From: Emydura subglobosa
Lineage: Eukaryota; Chordata; Testudines; Chelidae
DNA: 64,000 nucleotides
Assembly (NCBI GenBank): GCA_007922225.1
Contig: ML679956.1
Coordinates: 19,408,689 to 19,472,688 of the forward strand
Reading direction: 5' to 3'
The notes beneath the pieces are model-generated. The model had not been told where the DNA came from. It did no database searches and saw only the letters and a list, made by a program, of their open reading frames with translations. Positions 10,901 to 23,689 of this stretch are shown here, in pieces. The translations under genes and the position numbers were made by a program. Position 1 is the stretch's first letter. Each line of letters begins with the position of its first letter.

Positions 10901-13900
10901 AATCCCCTAAATACATACATTTAAAAAGAAAATGAGTTAACTAGGGTAGTTATAGTACAATGAATACCACAGAATCGACACTAATTAGCAAGCTTCCAGA
11001 CACTGATTTGTGAGCTATACTGCCTTCTCAAAATGTGGAGTACCATTTTTCCTCAGTTTTTTCCCCTCTCTTTTTTTCTTTCCTACCCTTTCTCAGTAAT
11101 CTCCTTAACAGAGAGGAGACAAGGTTTGGGTGTAGTGTAAGTAGAAGGCATTCTGTATTGAGGTAGCACGGCATCCACAGATGCAGGCTTTCCCTGGTTC
11201 ACAGACAGACGCACAGTTTGTACAGCATAGGTTTACTCTAACAGGCCCTACCTACACCCAGCCTGTCAACCTAAGCAATCAGAGAATGGATTATTCCCCA
11301 ACCCTCCTTTTCCAGCCCATAGTGTGGGAATGTTGTTTGTGCAGATTCCTCATCAATGAGTCCTTTCTATTCCCTCCAATGGGTGGTTTGCTCCCTCTGC
11401 CTGTAACAAATGTCAGAGCATTGATTATAGCAGCCTGGGAGGTGTGAGATTGGCACTTTCTGCTGCAGGACCTAATGGTAGTGCCACTTCAAGTTATGTG
11501 GTACTGAGAGAAATTCAACTCAGTGATGGAATTCCTGTGAGTAGGATTCTAGCTGCTTGAAAGTCAGGGGCATTGACTAATTGATCTATTTTATAGCTTA
11601 AGCAATTGTACATGTGGTAATTGAGTAGGTAAAGGGACACTGTCAATTTACGGATTTGTTCAATTTCACAAAATCTCTTTTACCTAAGTAAAAGGCATCT
11701 TCAAAATTTTTTTTGACCAAGTTTTCCTAAGGTTTTTTGGTCTGGCTGTTTTTCTTCTCAACCGCTGCTGTGTTTTTGGGCCTGGTGGGGGGCATCAATG
11801 AAAATGTGTAAGAGTAATTTGTCTTGTGCTGTGCAGGCAGCTCTGGGAAGCAGCTGGAGACAAGTGCCTGCCCCTTCTGCTTCCTAGAACCTCTGCTCTT
11901 CGCTGCCTCTGGGTTCCATGGAGTCATTTTTGTGAGACCACTGCAGCCTGCTGCTGCTTCTTTCATTTACTTCTGGTCTCCCCAGAAGTAGGTGGGGTCC
12001 ATATCAGGTATTTTCAGCTATTAGTGAATAACTGGCTGAATTAAGTTAGGGATTTGTTACATCTCTAAACTATGCAATTTACTTGTCCTGATCCAAAGAA
12101 AATCAAAATTAAGGTGTCCATAAGGAAAAAATCTATTTAAAATCTATTAAAAACGTTGTTTGGAAATGCATACATTAAATAATTTAACTGACAGATAGTT
12201 ATGCAGAAGAAACCAAAGACTGTAAACCAGCTGTGGTTGCACAGTTGTTGCACTCAGGGTCTGAAAGAATGAGATGTGAGATTCTAAAACCATGCCCAAG
12301 GAAGCTGGTATCTTCATTCTAGCACATGGGAGCGGGAAGTAAAGCAAACCCTCAGTGCAGAAGTGAAACTGACGGAGCATAAAAAATAGTCATGCAAAAA
12401 GTACACAAACAGAAAACAAAAATAGAAAAAATGTATTTAGTTGTTTTCTATGCTACAATTTATTTGTAATTAAAAAAAAAGACATTTGTCATCTTTGAGT
12501 TGATTTTCTTACATAAACATGGCACATACTCTGTACCTTAATGTGTTGTTCCTTGTAACATCAAGAAAGATGTTTATATGACTGCAGCCATGGCTTGTTA
12601 CATTTTGCTTGACAGAACAGAAGCCGGAATTCTCTTACGTAATATAATGTGTGTTGCTGGATATCTTGCCCCAGGGGGGAAAAGGGCAGCTATCGTGTCT
12701 GTGAGAGACTATTTTAATTCAAATATCTCTGTCCAAAGCTCATTCTCTGAAATAGCTGATTTGTATCTGAACACAGACTGGCTTTTATGAACATACAGAT
12801 TAGCTACATCATGTTATGAAAGTACCCATTTGTGACTAATAGCAATTATTAGACTAATGCTGTCTTTGTTCTACTTTCATTATCCTCAGAACTAATCATT
12901 TTTGCCTCATAGTGTAATATTGTATTTTTGGTGAGATTTAATTTTCTGTAATAAGAATAATGAAGGAAAAGTAAGACTACAAAAATGTTCTTTGTATCCA
13001 GTAGAGATTAAAACTACTACTTTGCCACAAGGAGGAGCTAAAGTATCAGACTAAGAATTACCATTACATACAGCCTGAAGATATCATTTTCACACTGAAT
13101 TATTTGGTTGTCTCTAAGGTAGCTTGTATAAGTGCTTTGGGCCAAATTCTGCCCTGGGATGTGTACACAAGGTTCCTAGTGAATCTGTGAGAGCTGCACA
13201 TGTGCATCTAAGGGCATGATTTGACCCTGTGTCAAGTGATATTTTTTCTAATTACTGTGTGGTTGTATTATGTGGTATATAGATGCATTATAGTGATATG
13301 AATGCTGCTTCAGAAATGCTTTGAAATCCACTGCTATTATATTGTCATCTGTATCTGTCTCTACAATGTGTTATGAGACATCATATGACTCCTTAGGAAA
13401 AGGGTCATTCATGTTGCTCATAAGAACGGATGCTGCTTGGTGCTCAAAGCCTTCGGGGAGCAGTTAAGTACGCCTATCTCCCATTCAAGTCTGTGGAGTT
13501 GAGGGTGCTCAGCACCTTGCAGGAGATGCAGTGTCTCTCAGAATCAGCTCTTTTGTCAGGTACAGTGTGCATGTTATCTTCACTGATGTCTTGTTCTCAA
13601 AGATGAGAGAGTTTTACTGCTTTCCTCTCCATTCCTCCTATGCCGTTGAAGAGGAGATGGGGTGAGAAGCACAGAAGAAATGGTGCCTGAATTATATGTA
13701 GTGGAGGCAAAGGAGCTACTGGAAGTGCTCAAAGTGCAGAAATCATACAGTGGTGATGCTTCACCTCAGTGTCTGTTTCTGTATTTGAATTGAGGTAGTG
13801 CCTTGTAGCCCCATCTGAGATCAGGGCACTGCTGCGTAGGGCTTTGTTCAAACATACAGTAAAAGATGGTCACTGCCCTGAACATTTAGTTTTTCTGCCC

Positions 13901-14879
13901 ACTTCTGTTCCCTTTCACTCACCTAAGGGAAGCATCAAGTTCCATGTTTTGTAGTCGGAGGATGTAATTTAAACAACCCATGTTGCTATTGGCTAACTTA
14001 ACTCTTAAATAGAAGCTTTGGTTGTGTAAGGGACCCAGATTATATTTCTAAGCATACTAGAAACTGATAAATAATTGAGTGCAGGCCCACAGTGAATTTA
14101 CTTTTTCCTGACCAAGTCCATCCTTAAGTATTACCTGTATGTACATCTTGCAATGATTATGAATCTTGACAAATTATGAGCTTTCTGTAAATACCACACA
14201 TGTTACTCTTTATTGATAAATACTCTGCAAGACACGTTTGGTGTAGTGAGTTTGTCAGGTCTGACATGAGTGTTGTTTGCTTAAGTCAGTGGGAATTTAC
14301 CTGAATAAAACTGCACTGAGAATTTGAGTGAGGCCCTCAGAATTTGGATCTGAGAGAATTGTAAGTGGTGTCCATTGCCCCAGCATTTAGGCAGTTTGTG
14401 CTAATGAAAAGAAATAAAAAGGTTGCACACTGTAGCTTTTTATAAATTAAGGATTTCATAAAATACCTCTGTACTCTACTTCAGTAGTTCAAACAGTCAA
14501 TAAAGACTCACGCAAAGAAATAGGGCTTAAGCTTCACTTTGAAGGTCTCCAAATTTAGTAGTTCTCAAAGGAGGACTTTTGGCATAGCAGGAAGTAGTGT
14601 TGGTGATTCTTCCCTCTGAGTCACTAATGGACAAATAATATCCCAACGGGATGCAGAGTAGTAGTGTGCCAGTGTCTTTCAAATGGGCCATTTGAAGGAA
14701 GTGACCACAAGAGATCAGTACTTAAAGCTGTTATAATTTTTAGTGTGTGTTAATCCAGGTGTTCCAGACAAATTCCGTCTCAAGTCATAATTTGCTTTCT
14801 AACTCCATACTACAATTTCATTTGGTTATGGTATTTTTCACTTCTTACCCTGAATTGTTACATAGTGTTTTTGTGTGCG
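10901..14879. other. No gene; scattered small repeat fragments
   Basis: About 4 kb of mostly AT-rich sequence. Fragments resembling dispersed palindromic elements occur at 13,138-13,225 ('gggccaaattctgccc') and 14,265-14,340 ('agtcagtgggaatttacctg'). Poly-A tracts lie at 12,471-12,480. No exon with convincing splice sites was seen. Confidence 0.45.
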
Positions 14880-15050
14880 ATACACAGCTGCTGCACCTCA
14901 CCCATTGGGTGGCTATATTTCAGTTATCCCTCTTTTATTTCTGGAGGTGTTTGTGGGAGTTCATTAGTTAATATTTGTAAAGCTCTTTGAGATCTTCCAA
15001 TCGAAGAAATTATGTAAATGCAAAGTATTAACTTTTTATTATTAAATTAT
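14880..15050 (+). mobile_element. SINE/LINE 3' tail
   Basis: 'gtaaagctctttgagatcttcc' near 14,978, followed by 'atgtaaatgcaaagtatta' and a short TTATTATTA run. This matches a common vertebrate SINE/LINE 3' end that terminates in an ATT microsatellite. The 5' limit is uncertain. Confidence 0.6.
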
Positions 15051-15281
15051 AATCTGGTGGCCATATAATTTTCACTTTATTGAGGTCAGGTGGAATTGGA
15101 GTGAGGGCTGAATTAAAAACTGAGTGAGGACCTCAGGGTCTGGTGCCCAGTTACATTGTTTCTGTGTGAAATCCTTGGCTATGATCAGAAGAACATCCTG
15201 CAACTCTCATGCTGCAGTGGTTTTAAAGATTTCCAGGAAAGAGTATCAGTGAGAATTCCTACTCACAAGCTTGATCTTGGT

Positions 15282-15500
15282 CTACACTTAAGAAATTGGA
15301 CAGACATAGCTATGTCAACCTAACCCTAGTGTGGATACAGCTGTGTCAATGGAAGAGAGCTACTGTCAATGTAGCTACCATAGTTCTTGGATGTGGTGTT
15401 ACTAGATGGGTGAAAAACCCCTTCCATAAATTTAGGCTTTGTGTACACTATGGGGTTATGCTGGTTTAATCTCTTTGGTATAGACATACCCATGCTTCTG
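15282..15500. mobile_element. MITE-like element
   Basis: The left part begins 'cttggtctacactt' and the right part ends 'ggtatagacatacc', an imperfect inverted pair of the 'gtctacac...gtagac' type also seen at 21,881 and 59,960. The interior has no coding content. Confidence 0.4.
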
Positions 15501-17238
15501 TCCTCTAGCCTACCTGTAAGCACACATAGTGCACTTCATTGTACAATACAATAAGGGCCCACATTTGGCCCTTTAAGTGTAAGATGGAGAAGTGGGATTA
15601 TGCTCCTTTATATTTCTTTAAAAATATAATGAAATCCCAGCAGGCTTTTTTTTCTTCTGCTCATGTGTTTTATATGTTAGAAATTCAGGTGCTGTCTACC
15701 CTGAAGACCATGATGACTGGAGAGCTAATGAAATGATGGCATTTTGAGAATGAAAATTGAACATTTGAAGGGAAGGGATTTTTAGTCAGACTGTTTGAAA
15801 TTCTGTTTTGTTTTCTTAACACCTATTTAAACTTCTATAACTAATATTTTGGAGAAAAGGTGTCTTGTTAAAGATTCAACACCCATTGTCTTTTAGCTAA
15901 CAACATGCAAAATTTGATTTTGTATGTGTATTTAATTGATATTTCAAAATTTGTTAAAAATTTGGTTGGAAAAAAAAATCAATTTTTGACTGCCTTTAAC
16001 CTTAGGTTGCTCTGCAGCTAATCTGTGGTAAATTGGGAGTGGTTTAAGAGGATTCCAAAGGGAATCCTGTTCAATCTTATTTTTAAAATGTCAGCGTAAT
16101 GCCGAGTATAGTGGAAGGAGAAGACCTTCAATGGGATGGGTGTGGAGGGGAGGCCAAAACTTTCAAATTTGTGTGCCTTGATGTTGGCATTTACATCCAT
16201 ATTTGAGTATCTAAATAACTAGTATGATTTCCCCCCCCCTCCATCCAGAGGTATTCTGGCACCTACAACTTCCATGGAAGTCAGCATGTCAGGGCTTGTG
16301 GGGCTTGAACAAGTGCCCTGGTTCCTGACACAGTGTGAACTGGAGGTGCTCATCACATCTTAAAATCAGGTCAAATTTTAAGATATCCAAGCATAGATTT
16401 GTCTATTTTTAGGCACTCAAATTGACAGGTTTTGCCTATCAGCTTGACTGTATGTTATATTACCTAGCAGACTTCATCTAGTGCACATGTGCATGGAGGT
16501 TAGCCTGATTCAAGCAGAATAAGGATCTCTCAAGGGGCGGATTGCTAAGCATTCTACCTATTATGTGCTTAAGGAGCTACCCTGACATCTACCAGCTTGC
16601 ATGATGAGATGGTGGATGATTAGCACTTACTGGGTGGGAATGGAAACAATAATAGTCAATGGCTTGAGATTTTTTTTTAATCTCTCCACTGTTTGAAATA
16701 TCCTCTGAAAGTTGAGGCAGCAGTGGTGGCTGCCTGCTGAGAGCCAGTACAATGAGGAGAGTTAGTTGTGGTTTAAAAAGAAGAAAAGAAAAAGGTTTAA
16801 AGGAATTTTTAAGGCAGCTAAGTTCTTCTGCCTGAGAATGAAAACTCCACTATGTTCTCAGAATTTAAATCCAATTTTAATTAAATGCTTTAGTAAGTCC
16901 ACCTTACGAGATGATGTCCTCAGTCTCATTGTAGTATTAATATGTACTTAGAGAACATATGAAAATCTTCTGCCGTAATTTTCATAATATTAACTTACTC
17001 ATTTACTTTTTTAATCACTGAATGACTTCACGTTAAACCTGTGCAATTTCATTTTAAGTACCCGAAGCCGTTCTCTGAGTTGAGTTAAAAAATATTTGTA
17101 CTTCTAGCGTGTTGTTAGTTTTCAGTGAACTCTTTGATATGCTGTCTGTGAACCTAATGCTCTAAACAATTCAGCACACAAAGCAGCTGAAATCATGTGG
17201 GAGTGTTTGCACAGTAGGTTCCTAATGTAGTATCACAC
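15501..17238. other. No gene; one dispersed-repeat relative
   Basis: The stretch at 15,676-15,830 resembles 46,395-46,560 in the same orientation (shared pieces 'gaaattcaggt', 'gtctac.ctga', 'ctggagagcta'), suggesting an old dispersed repeat. The stretch 16,930-17,215 is AT-rich and repeat-free by eye. Confidence 0.4.
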
Positions 17239-18269
17239 TGGCTGGATGGGGCGGGAGGGAGCATTTATTATATTATTTAACATCAGTATGTCAAAATCAT
17301 AATAATTCATATGAGATATGCCATGTCAGGTACTGTTAGGCTATAATGTGCTAAGTAAGATGATGATGTTTATGTTCATGTGTTATACGTATAATGGAAG
17401 TTATGGATATGGTTGATATATCTGTATTTCAAATTCTGCAACACCCCAGACAGGATGGCTGCAGCAATAGCCTGCTTAATAGCCCGTTAAGAAATTCACA
17501 GGTACAAGGGGCCCAGGGGGAGAAGCCAGGGATATACCTGATGAGTCACCAGGACTTACTCATGTGACCCTGGACTCCATCTTATTCCTGTAAATTTCCA
17601 CAAGCAGCATGGCAAAGCCCAAAGGACATAAAAGGCAGCTGCACCACATCCATTTGATCTTTAGTCTCTAACTCTGGATCAACTCATCTGAAGTGAACTG
17701 AAGCTAAAACAAAGGACTGAGACCCATCCAGGTACTGGATGTACACCAGAGGGACTATACAAGCCTGCAAACGTCACAATTCTACAAACCTGATCTATAT
17801 GGACTTTCAAATCATTTGTATGTATGTGATTGATTTAATCCTTTAACATTTCTCTTATAGTTTGTTTCTTTCTTTTTATAATAAACCTTTAGTTTTAGTT
17901 ACTAAAGGATTGGCTGGCAGCATAGTATTTTGGGTAAGATCTAACTTATATTGATATGGTGCTGTGGCTGACCCTTTGGGGTCAGGAGAAATCTTTTTGG
18001 AAAGAGCATAGAGTTTTAAATAACTGATCTCTGTATTGGACCTAGTGGCTGATTGGGAACCGGAGACTGAAATGCAGTAAAGGGGGCTGTGTATATTTTT
18101 ATTTTGGCTTTTTGTTAACCAGTGTGGGGAATCAGAAACACTCTTTGTATCTGGTTTGGAAGTCTGACTTCAATGTCACCCACCAGTGCTGGGAGAATCG
18201 GTTCTCCTTTTGCAGTCTGCCCTGACCTTGGCATTTTCAGGTGGCTACCCTAGGCACGGACGGGTTACA
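17239..18269 (+). mobile_element. LTR-like repeat, copy 1
   Basis: About 1.03 kb that matches 34,083-35,084 in inverted orientation over nearly its whole length. It carries a TATA-like 'cataaaagg' near 17,627 and an AATAAA signal near 17,878 followed by T-rich sequence, as expected of an LTR promoter and polyadenylation site. Putative ends are 'tggctgg' and 'gggttaca', compatible with TG...CA. This copy has about 90 bp (near 18,110-18,230) that the other lacks. No internal retroviral genes adjoin it and no target duplication was found. It is best read as a solo LTR of an endogenous LTR element. Confidence 0.6.
17627..17635 (+). promoter_or_regulatory. TATA-like box in LTR-like repeat
   Basis: 'cataaaagg' is conserved in the inverted copy (complement near 34,670). 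It lies about 250 bp upstream of the AATAAA signal, consistent with an LTR U3-R layout. Confidence 0.45.
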
Positions 18270-19139
18270 TGTAGCACTTCACATCCAAGATCTAGTGGAT
18301 CTGGAACAAGGTGCACAGCATGGAGAAATGCCACCTCCACTACTTTCATTTCCCTGTCCCAAAAATTTCCACAGAAACCTTTTTGGAGGATTCTACTGGC
18401 GGGCTGGGGTAGGGCACAGGCTTATAGGGATGAGTTTCTTCCCAAACCTTTGGGACTCTTGCAGGTAGAGTGTTGCCTAAGGTGACCATATATCTTGGGA
18501 CATTGGAAATGTTCCTGTTGGTTTTACAAAAGGTAGCATTGTGTCCCATTTTTTTCAGCCCCACCCCCGGCCAGCTAGAGGAGTCTCCACAGCTGAGCTA
18601 GTGAAAGATGACCGACTGGGTGACGACGACATGTGCAACGCCAGTACCAATCCCAACCCGGGTTTGTTGCAAGATAGTCAACACCAAGTATTAAAACATC
18701 ATGAGTGCAGCTCACCAAAGTCAGGAGATTTAAAACATATAAATATATATTGGGTTTTTTTTATTTTCCTTCTCATTTCTGAGCCTTTAGGGTTCATGTT
18801 TTCAAGCTTTTCTTGACAACCAGAAGGGATAGAAGCTTCTTTAAAAAAAAAAAAACATAAAAAGAACTGAGAGTCTCCTGTAATAACATGACTCCAGTGG
18901 CTAGGGCTTTAAGAAAAACATAGCTCCAGACATGATTTTAGCATGCAAGTTGACAACACTGCATTATGTATTGCCGTCCTGCTGTTCCTCTGCTTCCCCA
19001 CAAGATTTTTAACTGATCCTCTGTTCTGTCAGTACTAGTTCTCATCTGAGTCCCCCTCCCCCGCTGCCAGAATCCAGCTCTCTGAAATCTCCTCAGAAAC
19101 TCCCCTTCCCCTCCTCTTTTGTTTATATGTTGCCTATTC
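18270..19139. other. No gene recognised
   Basis: It contains an A-run at 18,843-18,854. A stretch near 18,480-18,560 ('ggtgaccatatatcttggga') looks like the end of a dispersed DNA element, but its partner end was not found. Open frames at 18,186-18,816 have no recognisable domain. Confidence 0.4.
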
Positions 19140-19440
19140 AGGACTTAATCCTGAGTGCTCTGGACCCAATCTAAGAAAACACTTAAGCTTTGCTTAACTT
19201 TAATCATGTGAGTATTCCCATTGATAAATCAAAATTAATAATAGTAAAAAGTATCATTTATCAGCAGGCTAGGCACCTTACAGACAGATGTGAAGCTAGC
19301 CACTGCTCAAGAGAACTCAAATAAAATAATATTTCAGTGGGACTAGTCACCTTTTTAAGATTAAGTGCATGCATAAGTGCTTTACTGGACCAGGACCAGA
19401 ATGCTCAGCACTCTGCAAGGTCAAGCCCTTTTTAAGAGAT
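19140..19440. mobile_element. Palindromic MITE-like element
   Basis: The left half reads 'cacttaagctttgcttaact...gtgagtattcccattga'. The right half reads 'cagtgggactagtcac...taagtgcatgcataagtgcttt', its approximate reverse complement. About 110 bp of unrelated sequence sits between them. Internal symmetry without coding content suggests a MITE. Confidence 0.45.
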
Positions 19441-21040
19441 CTGGGGCAGGGATTTTGTTGTTAGTCTGTACACTGTAAAATGCCTAGAATGCTGATAAAT
19501 AAAATACAGGACCCAGTCCTGCTCCCATTGAAGTTAATGTCAGATTCCTGCTTTCCACAGATTTGCGAGTGAGGCTGCTGAAAGACTTAACTCATATTGG
19601 GACATAGGGTGTCCCTATTTATCTAGTTCATCTCCTTTTTGCTGAGGAGGAAACAGACATAAACACGACAAGTGAGCACAAGCTATCTTGCCAACTATGA
19701 CAGATGAACAGACTTTACAGAACAACACTCTGTCTTATGCAGTCAGATTGCTCACTGCCCTGCCCTGAATAACTAAATGGACAACCAATCATGAGGCACT
19801 AAATGTATGTGAGACTCACCTGAATGACGCAAATAGAATGTAACCCTTACCTTTTAAAATATCTTAATGTTGTGAACTATGCCTCAAGGCTTCCAACAGA
19901 AGAGAATTTTCTGTAGTTCTATATCTAGTGCATCTAAGTGACCAGTAAATTCCTAAATAGTGTGGTCTACATTATTGGTGATTTATCACATGGATAACAT
20001 TATAACTTGAGCTGTTCAGGGATTCATATTGTAAGTTGTGCGCTCATTTAAAATCCTGTGTGGTTTGTTCTGACCCGTTTGCTTCACTAACACACTTCTA
20101 CTTCCCTCCTGAATGTCCTCCTGAATGTAAATTTAGAGGAAACAGAGGGATGAGAATTTTTGTATTTTTCTTCCCTGTTCATTTATTAAGGGTAGAAATC
20201 TCAATAGGATGGGAAGAGTTTAGTTTAAGAATGTGTATTTTTGTGAATTTCATTCAGGACAAATTTCAGTTTTCACCAGTGAAGGCAACTGTTTCTGGTG
20301 GAAAAAGTGAATTTTGATCACCAGTGTAAAATTATCAGTTTTTGTGGATTTACCCTAACAATTTGGAAAGTTGCAGAGTTTGGGGAGAAATATCCTTATT
20401 TTTCCAGCAAGAACACCTTTCTGCCTGTGAAAACTGACTTTTCTTTTTGTGTGCAAAATGTTTCAAGAACTACAAATATTTATTGTTCTTGAAAAATTTG
20501 ACCTTTTGCCAGCCAGGATTGTTTTAATTAGAGCACATTAGAGCTATAGAAAAACAATGTATCTTAACAAAGGCTCAAAAAACCCCTAAGTACATCATAA
20601 ATCATTTGTGGATAGTTATATAGACAGATTTCTGTCTCCATTTTCACTTAAATAATCCAAGAATAATGCTGCTCTGTGACATCATAGAAACATCTTACAT
20701 TTACACAGCATGCTTATAAATTTAGGAATATATTCTCCCTGCTAACTAACAGGGAACAAAACATTTTTATTAAGCATTGTGTATTTCTGTTTGTCACAAA
20801 AACTACTGTAAATCCCCCCAAGGTGTACTTCTTTTATAACCTTAAAGCGTAACCCCTGATATGCCAGAGGCTCTTTTTAGGTAATCTTTTAAGTTATGGG
20901 AAGAGTTTTGCATTTTCATACTATCAGACCTTATTAAGGCTAAAATATTTGACCTGGTTAGAACTAGTTATATCCCAGGCACGTGCTTATACAGATGTAT
21001 ACATCTTACACATTTTCTTAAGGAAGTTAGTAAATCTTTG
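19441..21040. other. No gene recognised
   Basis: Fragments of dispersed elements are likely: a SINE tail-like piece near 19,441-19,500, and AT-rich 'gaaaaatttgacc'-type sequence at 20,230-20,520. No coding signal was recognised. Confidence 0.4.
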
Positions 21041-21200
21041 AGAGCAAATAGCCTAGTGATCAGGGCACTTCTCTAGGTTGTGGGAGCTCTAGGTTCAAAT
21101 CTCTCTGCTTGATTTAGAGAAAGGACTTGACCCTGAGTCACTCACCTCCCAGGAGGCTGCTGTTCTACCCACTGGGCTATAGGTTATTCTGGAGTAGGTT
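21041..21200. mobile_element. Palindromic tRNA-type SINE fragment
   Basis: The left end reads 'tagcctagtgatcagggcac' followed by 'ggttcaaatct', like pol III A- and B-boxes. The right end reads 'ttctacccactgggctata', approximately the reverse complement of the left end. It thus carries two tRNA-like heads facing outward. Similar structures recur at 24,985-26,300. Confidence 0.6.
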
Positions 21201-21693
21201 TGGGTGTGCTCCATCCTGGACCTGAGAATTTTTATAAAAACTGATGATAAAGGTTTCATGGAAATGTAGGTTTCAATGACAACAGCATCTTTCCATATGA
21301 AAAGAAGCTAGTCTTGGATTTTTTTTAACTGGTTCTAATCAGCAGCCATGCTCCCCTTCTCCCCTAGTAGAGCTGTAGTAACTTGAGGGATTCTACTAGC
21401 ACTACTTCTCCCACAACGGCGCTGGAAGCAGATCTGTAAAAGGCATTGTTGTCTTTTCCCTCTACTTTCCTAGGTAAGGAGGAGATCATTTAAGGTAGGG
21501 ATTCAGTGTTGCAAGAAGACTGATGGAGGGTTTGTTGCTTATCTGAGAGGCTGGTAACATCTGAGCTTAAAGATGAAAGGTTTGTGAAGGTCTGGGTTGT
21601 ATATTTTTTCAAGCAGGGGTTTGCTGATCCTCACTAGTATTATTATATAACTGCATGCCCAGTAATCGGCACAGTCACTCTGTTTCCCAGCTC

Positions 21694-21787
21694 AGGGCCA
21701 GATCCTCAGTTGATTTGGAATGTAAGTTATTTTAGTTCTGTTGAATGCTCTGGAACTATGTTGATTTAAACCAACTGATGATCAGGC
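21694..21787. mobile_element. Short palindromic MITE
   Basis: It begins 'gggccagatcctcagttga' and ends 'ccaactgatgatcaggc', imperfect reverse complements, with 'gatttgg' and 'gatttaaacc' nearer the centre. It is about 94 bp and too small to encode anything. Confidence 0.55.
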
Positions 21788-22159
21788 AAAGGATAATACT
21801 TTCAAAAGTGCCTAAGTTCTATTTTAAACGAGGTTGAGGATTTCAGTGGCTAAGTCACTTTTGAGAATGAGACTTAAGGCTTGTCTACACAGTGTATTAA
21901 TCCTCACCAGAGGGGTGTACATTTTAGTGTGTATTAGCATTGCACACTGACTGGCTTGTGTGGACCCTGCTAAAAGTGCCCTAGTCAGGGCCAAATTTAG
22001 GGGCAGGCGACCCAGGGGTGCTGGGCTTGGGATGCGCTGGGCTCAGAGTGCTGTTTTTATTGTTAGTGACAAAAGGGAAAATAGAATGTTTGAAGTAAAA
22101 TGTTTCTCACCACAAATTGATACATTGGATTCTGATTTATGGCTAGTGATCTTACTCTG

Positions 22160-23112
22160 CTGATATCGGCAAACCAGATCACTGACTTCAAATTTCTGGT
22201 TTCTGTTGTGGTTTGGCACGATATCCTGTTCCAAGTAAATATTGTAAGCAAGGCAGTACAAACTCAGTCAGTTGACATCATGACTGCTACTACTTCGATG
22301 AGAAGCTGCCTTGATTTCGTTGTGGCCTACAAAGACAATGGATTTCTGCCATCACTGCTGCCAAAGAAATGGCAGAAAACTTAGGAGTTGAGCCTGTCTT
22401 CAAGGAAATTCGTATTCATCAGAAAAAGAGACAGATTGCTTACAAGGGTAGAGATGAAGTGATGGGAAACTTGGAAGAAAAATTCAAGAGGGAGTTATTT
22501 TACTTGCTTTTTGACACTGCTCGAGCGTCCACCAAAGAAAGGTTTGGACAAATGAAGCACCATGAAAAGACCTGGGTTTTTTGGTATGACTTTAGTAAGC
22601 TGCCAGTAGAGAGGCAAACACTCTTGAACGATCATACGGCCCTTCACCAGACACTGAAACATGGGGAATGTTTGGATGTCAATGATAAAGACCTCTATGT
22701 CAAATTGGATAACCTCAGTCACATTTTGCCACATGGGAAGGACTCTCTACTCCAAGTTCTCCAATTCCTCATGATGCAGAGCTGAAGTACACTTTTCCTA
22801 ATGTGTGGATAGCTCTGAGGATTCTACTTGCACTGCCAGTCACAGTCGTGAATGGTGAGTGGAGCTTTTTGAAGCTCAGGCTCATTAAAACATATCTTTG
22901 ATCGATGATGGCTAATGAGAGAAATGACATCACTTGCTATTTTATTTTGCTTGCTGGCAAGTCTTTGGATCTTTTCTAAGGTTTGTTCCTTGTCTGGTAC
23001 TGAGACAAAACCAGATGTGATTTCGTCCAGTATTTTGTCCATGCAAGGTCATGCCTTTGGGGTGACACGCTGGCCAGTCTTTGGATCTCTCTGATGCTGT
23101 GCTTCACTTCAT
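22160..23112 (+). pseudogene. hAT transposase relic, ZMYM1-like type
   Basis: Open pieces of 81 and 138 codons (22,139-22,384 and 22,369-22,785) are followed by a frame encoding PNVWIALRILLALPVTV and EWSFLKLRLIKTYL. That is the C-terminal hAT dimerisation motif of the ZMYM1-like/TTF-type group (usual form P.LW.ALRILLTLPVTVASGERSFSKLKLIK). Here the serine-glycine-glutamate part is altered. The last codons are interrupted after KSLDL by a 96-bp insert (22,973-23,068). They resume after a target duplication with KSLDLSDAVLHFMRAK and a stop at 23,110-23,112. The N-terminal DNA-binding part is missing, and frameshifts make it inactive. Confidence 0.75.
22973..23068 (-). mobile_element. 96-bp insert with 20-bp flanking duplication
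   Basis: It is flanked by direct repeats at 22,953-22,972 and 23,069-23,088 (19 of 20 identical, ending agtctttggatct). The insert is the reverse complement of 23,865-23,959 with only three small differences. It interrupts the hAT reading frame, which continues in frame in the right-hand repeat. The duplication length fits target-primed retrotransposition rather than an hAT or mariner event. Confidence 0.8.
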
Positions 23113-23689
23113 GAGGGCAAAGGTGAGAAAAGTGACCTTTTGAACTAAAGGACCAGGGTTAACATACTAAGGCTCTCACCTACTGTAACACTATTTAATA
23201 CTGGTCCACTCAATATTGGTGCGCAGGTCAATTACTTGATGTTAGCACATTTCAGTTATGCTTAAAATTAAAAAGTTTCTATAAGCTTAGAGGAAACTTT
23301 TTTATTTGCTTATATAGGGCACTAATAAAGACAGATTTACAGATCCTAGTGTGCAAATTTATCATCTTATATAAATCATGCACACAAATCATGCATAAAG
23401 GTCATGAAATGGGCTTCAAATGCAATAAAAAAAAAGGTATTAAAAACGTTTAACAAATGGAGGGAGTAGGGGGTGCCGAAGACACTTCTTGCCTGGGGTG
23501 TCATTTGATAATATAGTCCCATTTCAAGCAGTACTATGGTAACATGCACTAAGGAACTTTTAAGTGCATGCCAGCAGGGTTCATGTGGCTAGTTAGTGTG
23601 CGATACACCACCGTGGGCTAAAACACACTCCTCTGATGCAGGCTAATGCTCTGTATTGACAAGCCCTTAGGTTCCTAAGTCACTTTTTT

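Larger units (their letters stand above)
21983..23505 (+). mobile_element. hAT DNA transposon, decayed
   Basis: It begins near 'cagggccaaatttaggggca' and ends near 'cttgcctggggtgtcatttg', plausible degenerate hAT ends. It encloses the transposase relic at 22,160-23,112. The 8-bp target duplication expected of hAT was not identified with confidence. Confidence 0.55.
21881..23675. mobile_element. Long-TIR element split by an hAT insertion
   Basis: The sequence at 21,881-21,985 is matched in reverse complement by about 23,540-23,675. Shared blocks include 'ggcttgtc.acacag', 'cagaggggtgt', 'gcacactgactggc' and 'gaccctgct'. These are terminal inverted repeats of over 100 bp. Everything between is the hAT element, so the original was probably a palindromic MITE into which hAT jumped. 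Confidence 0.6.
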
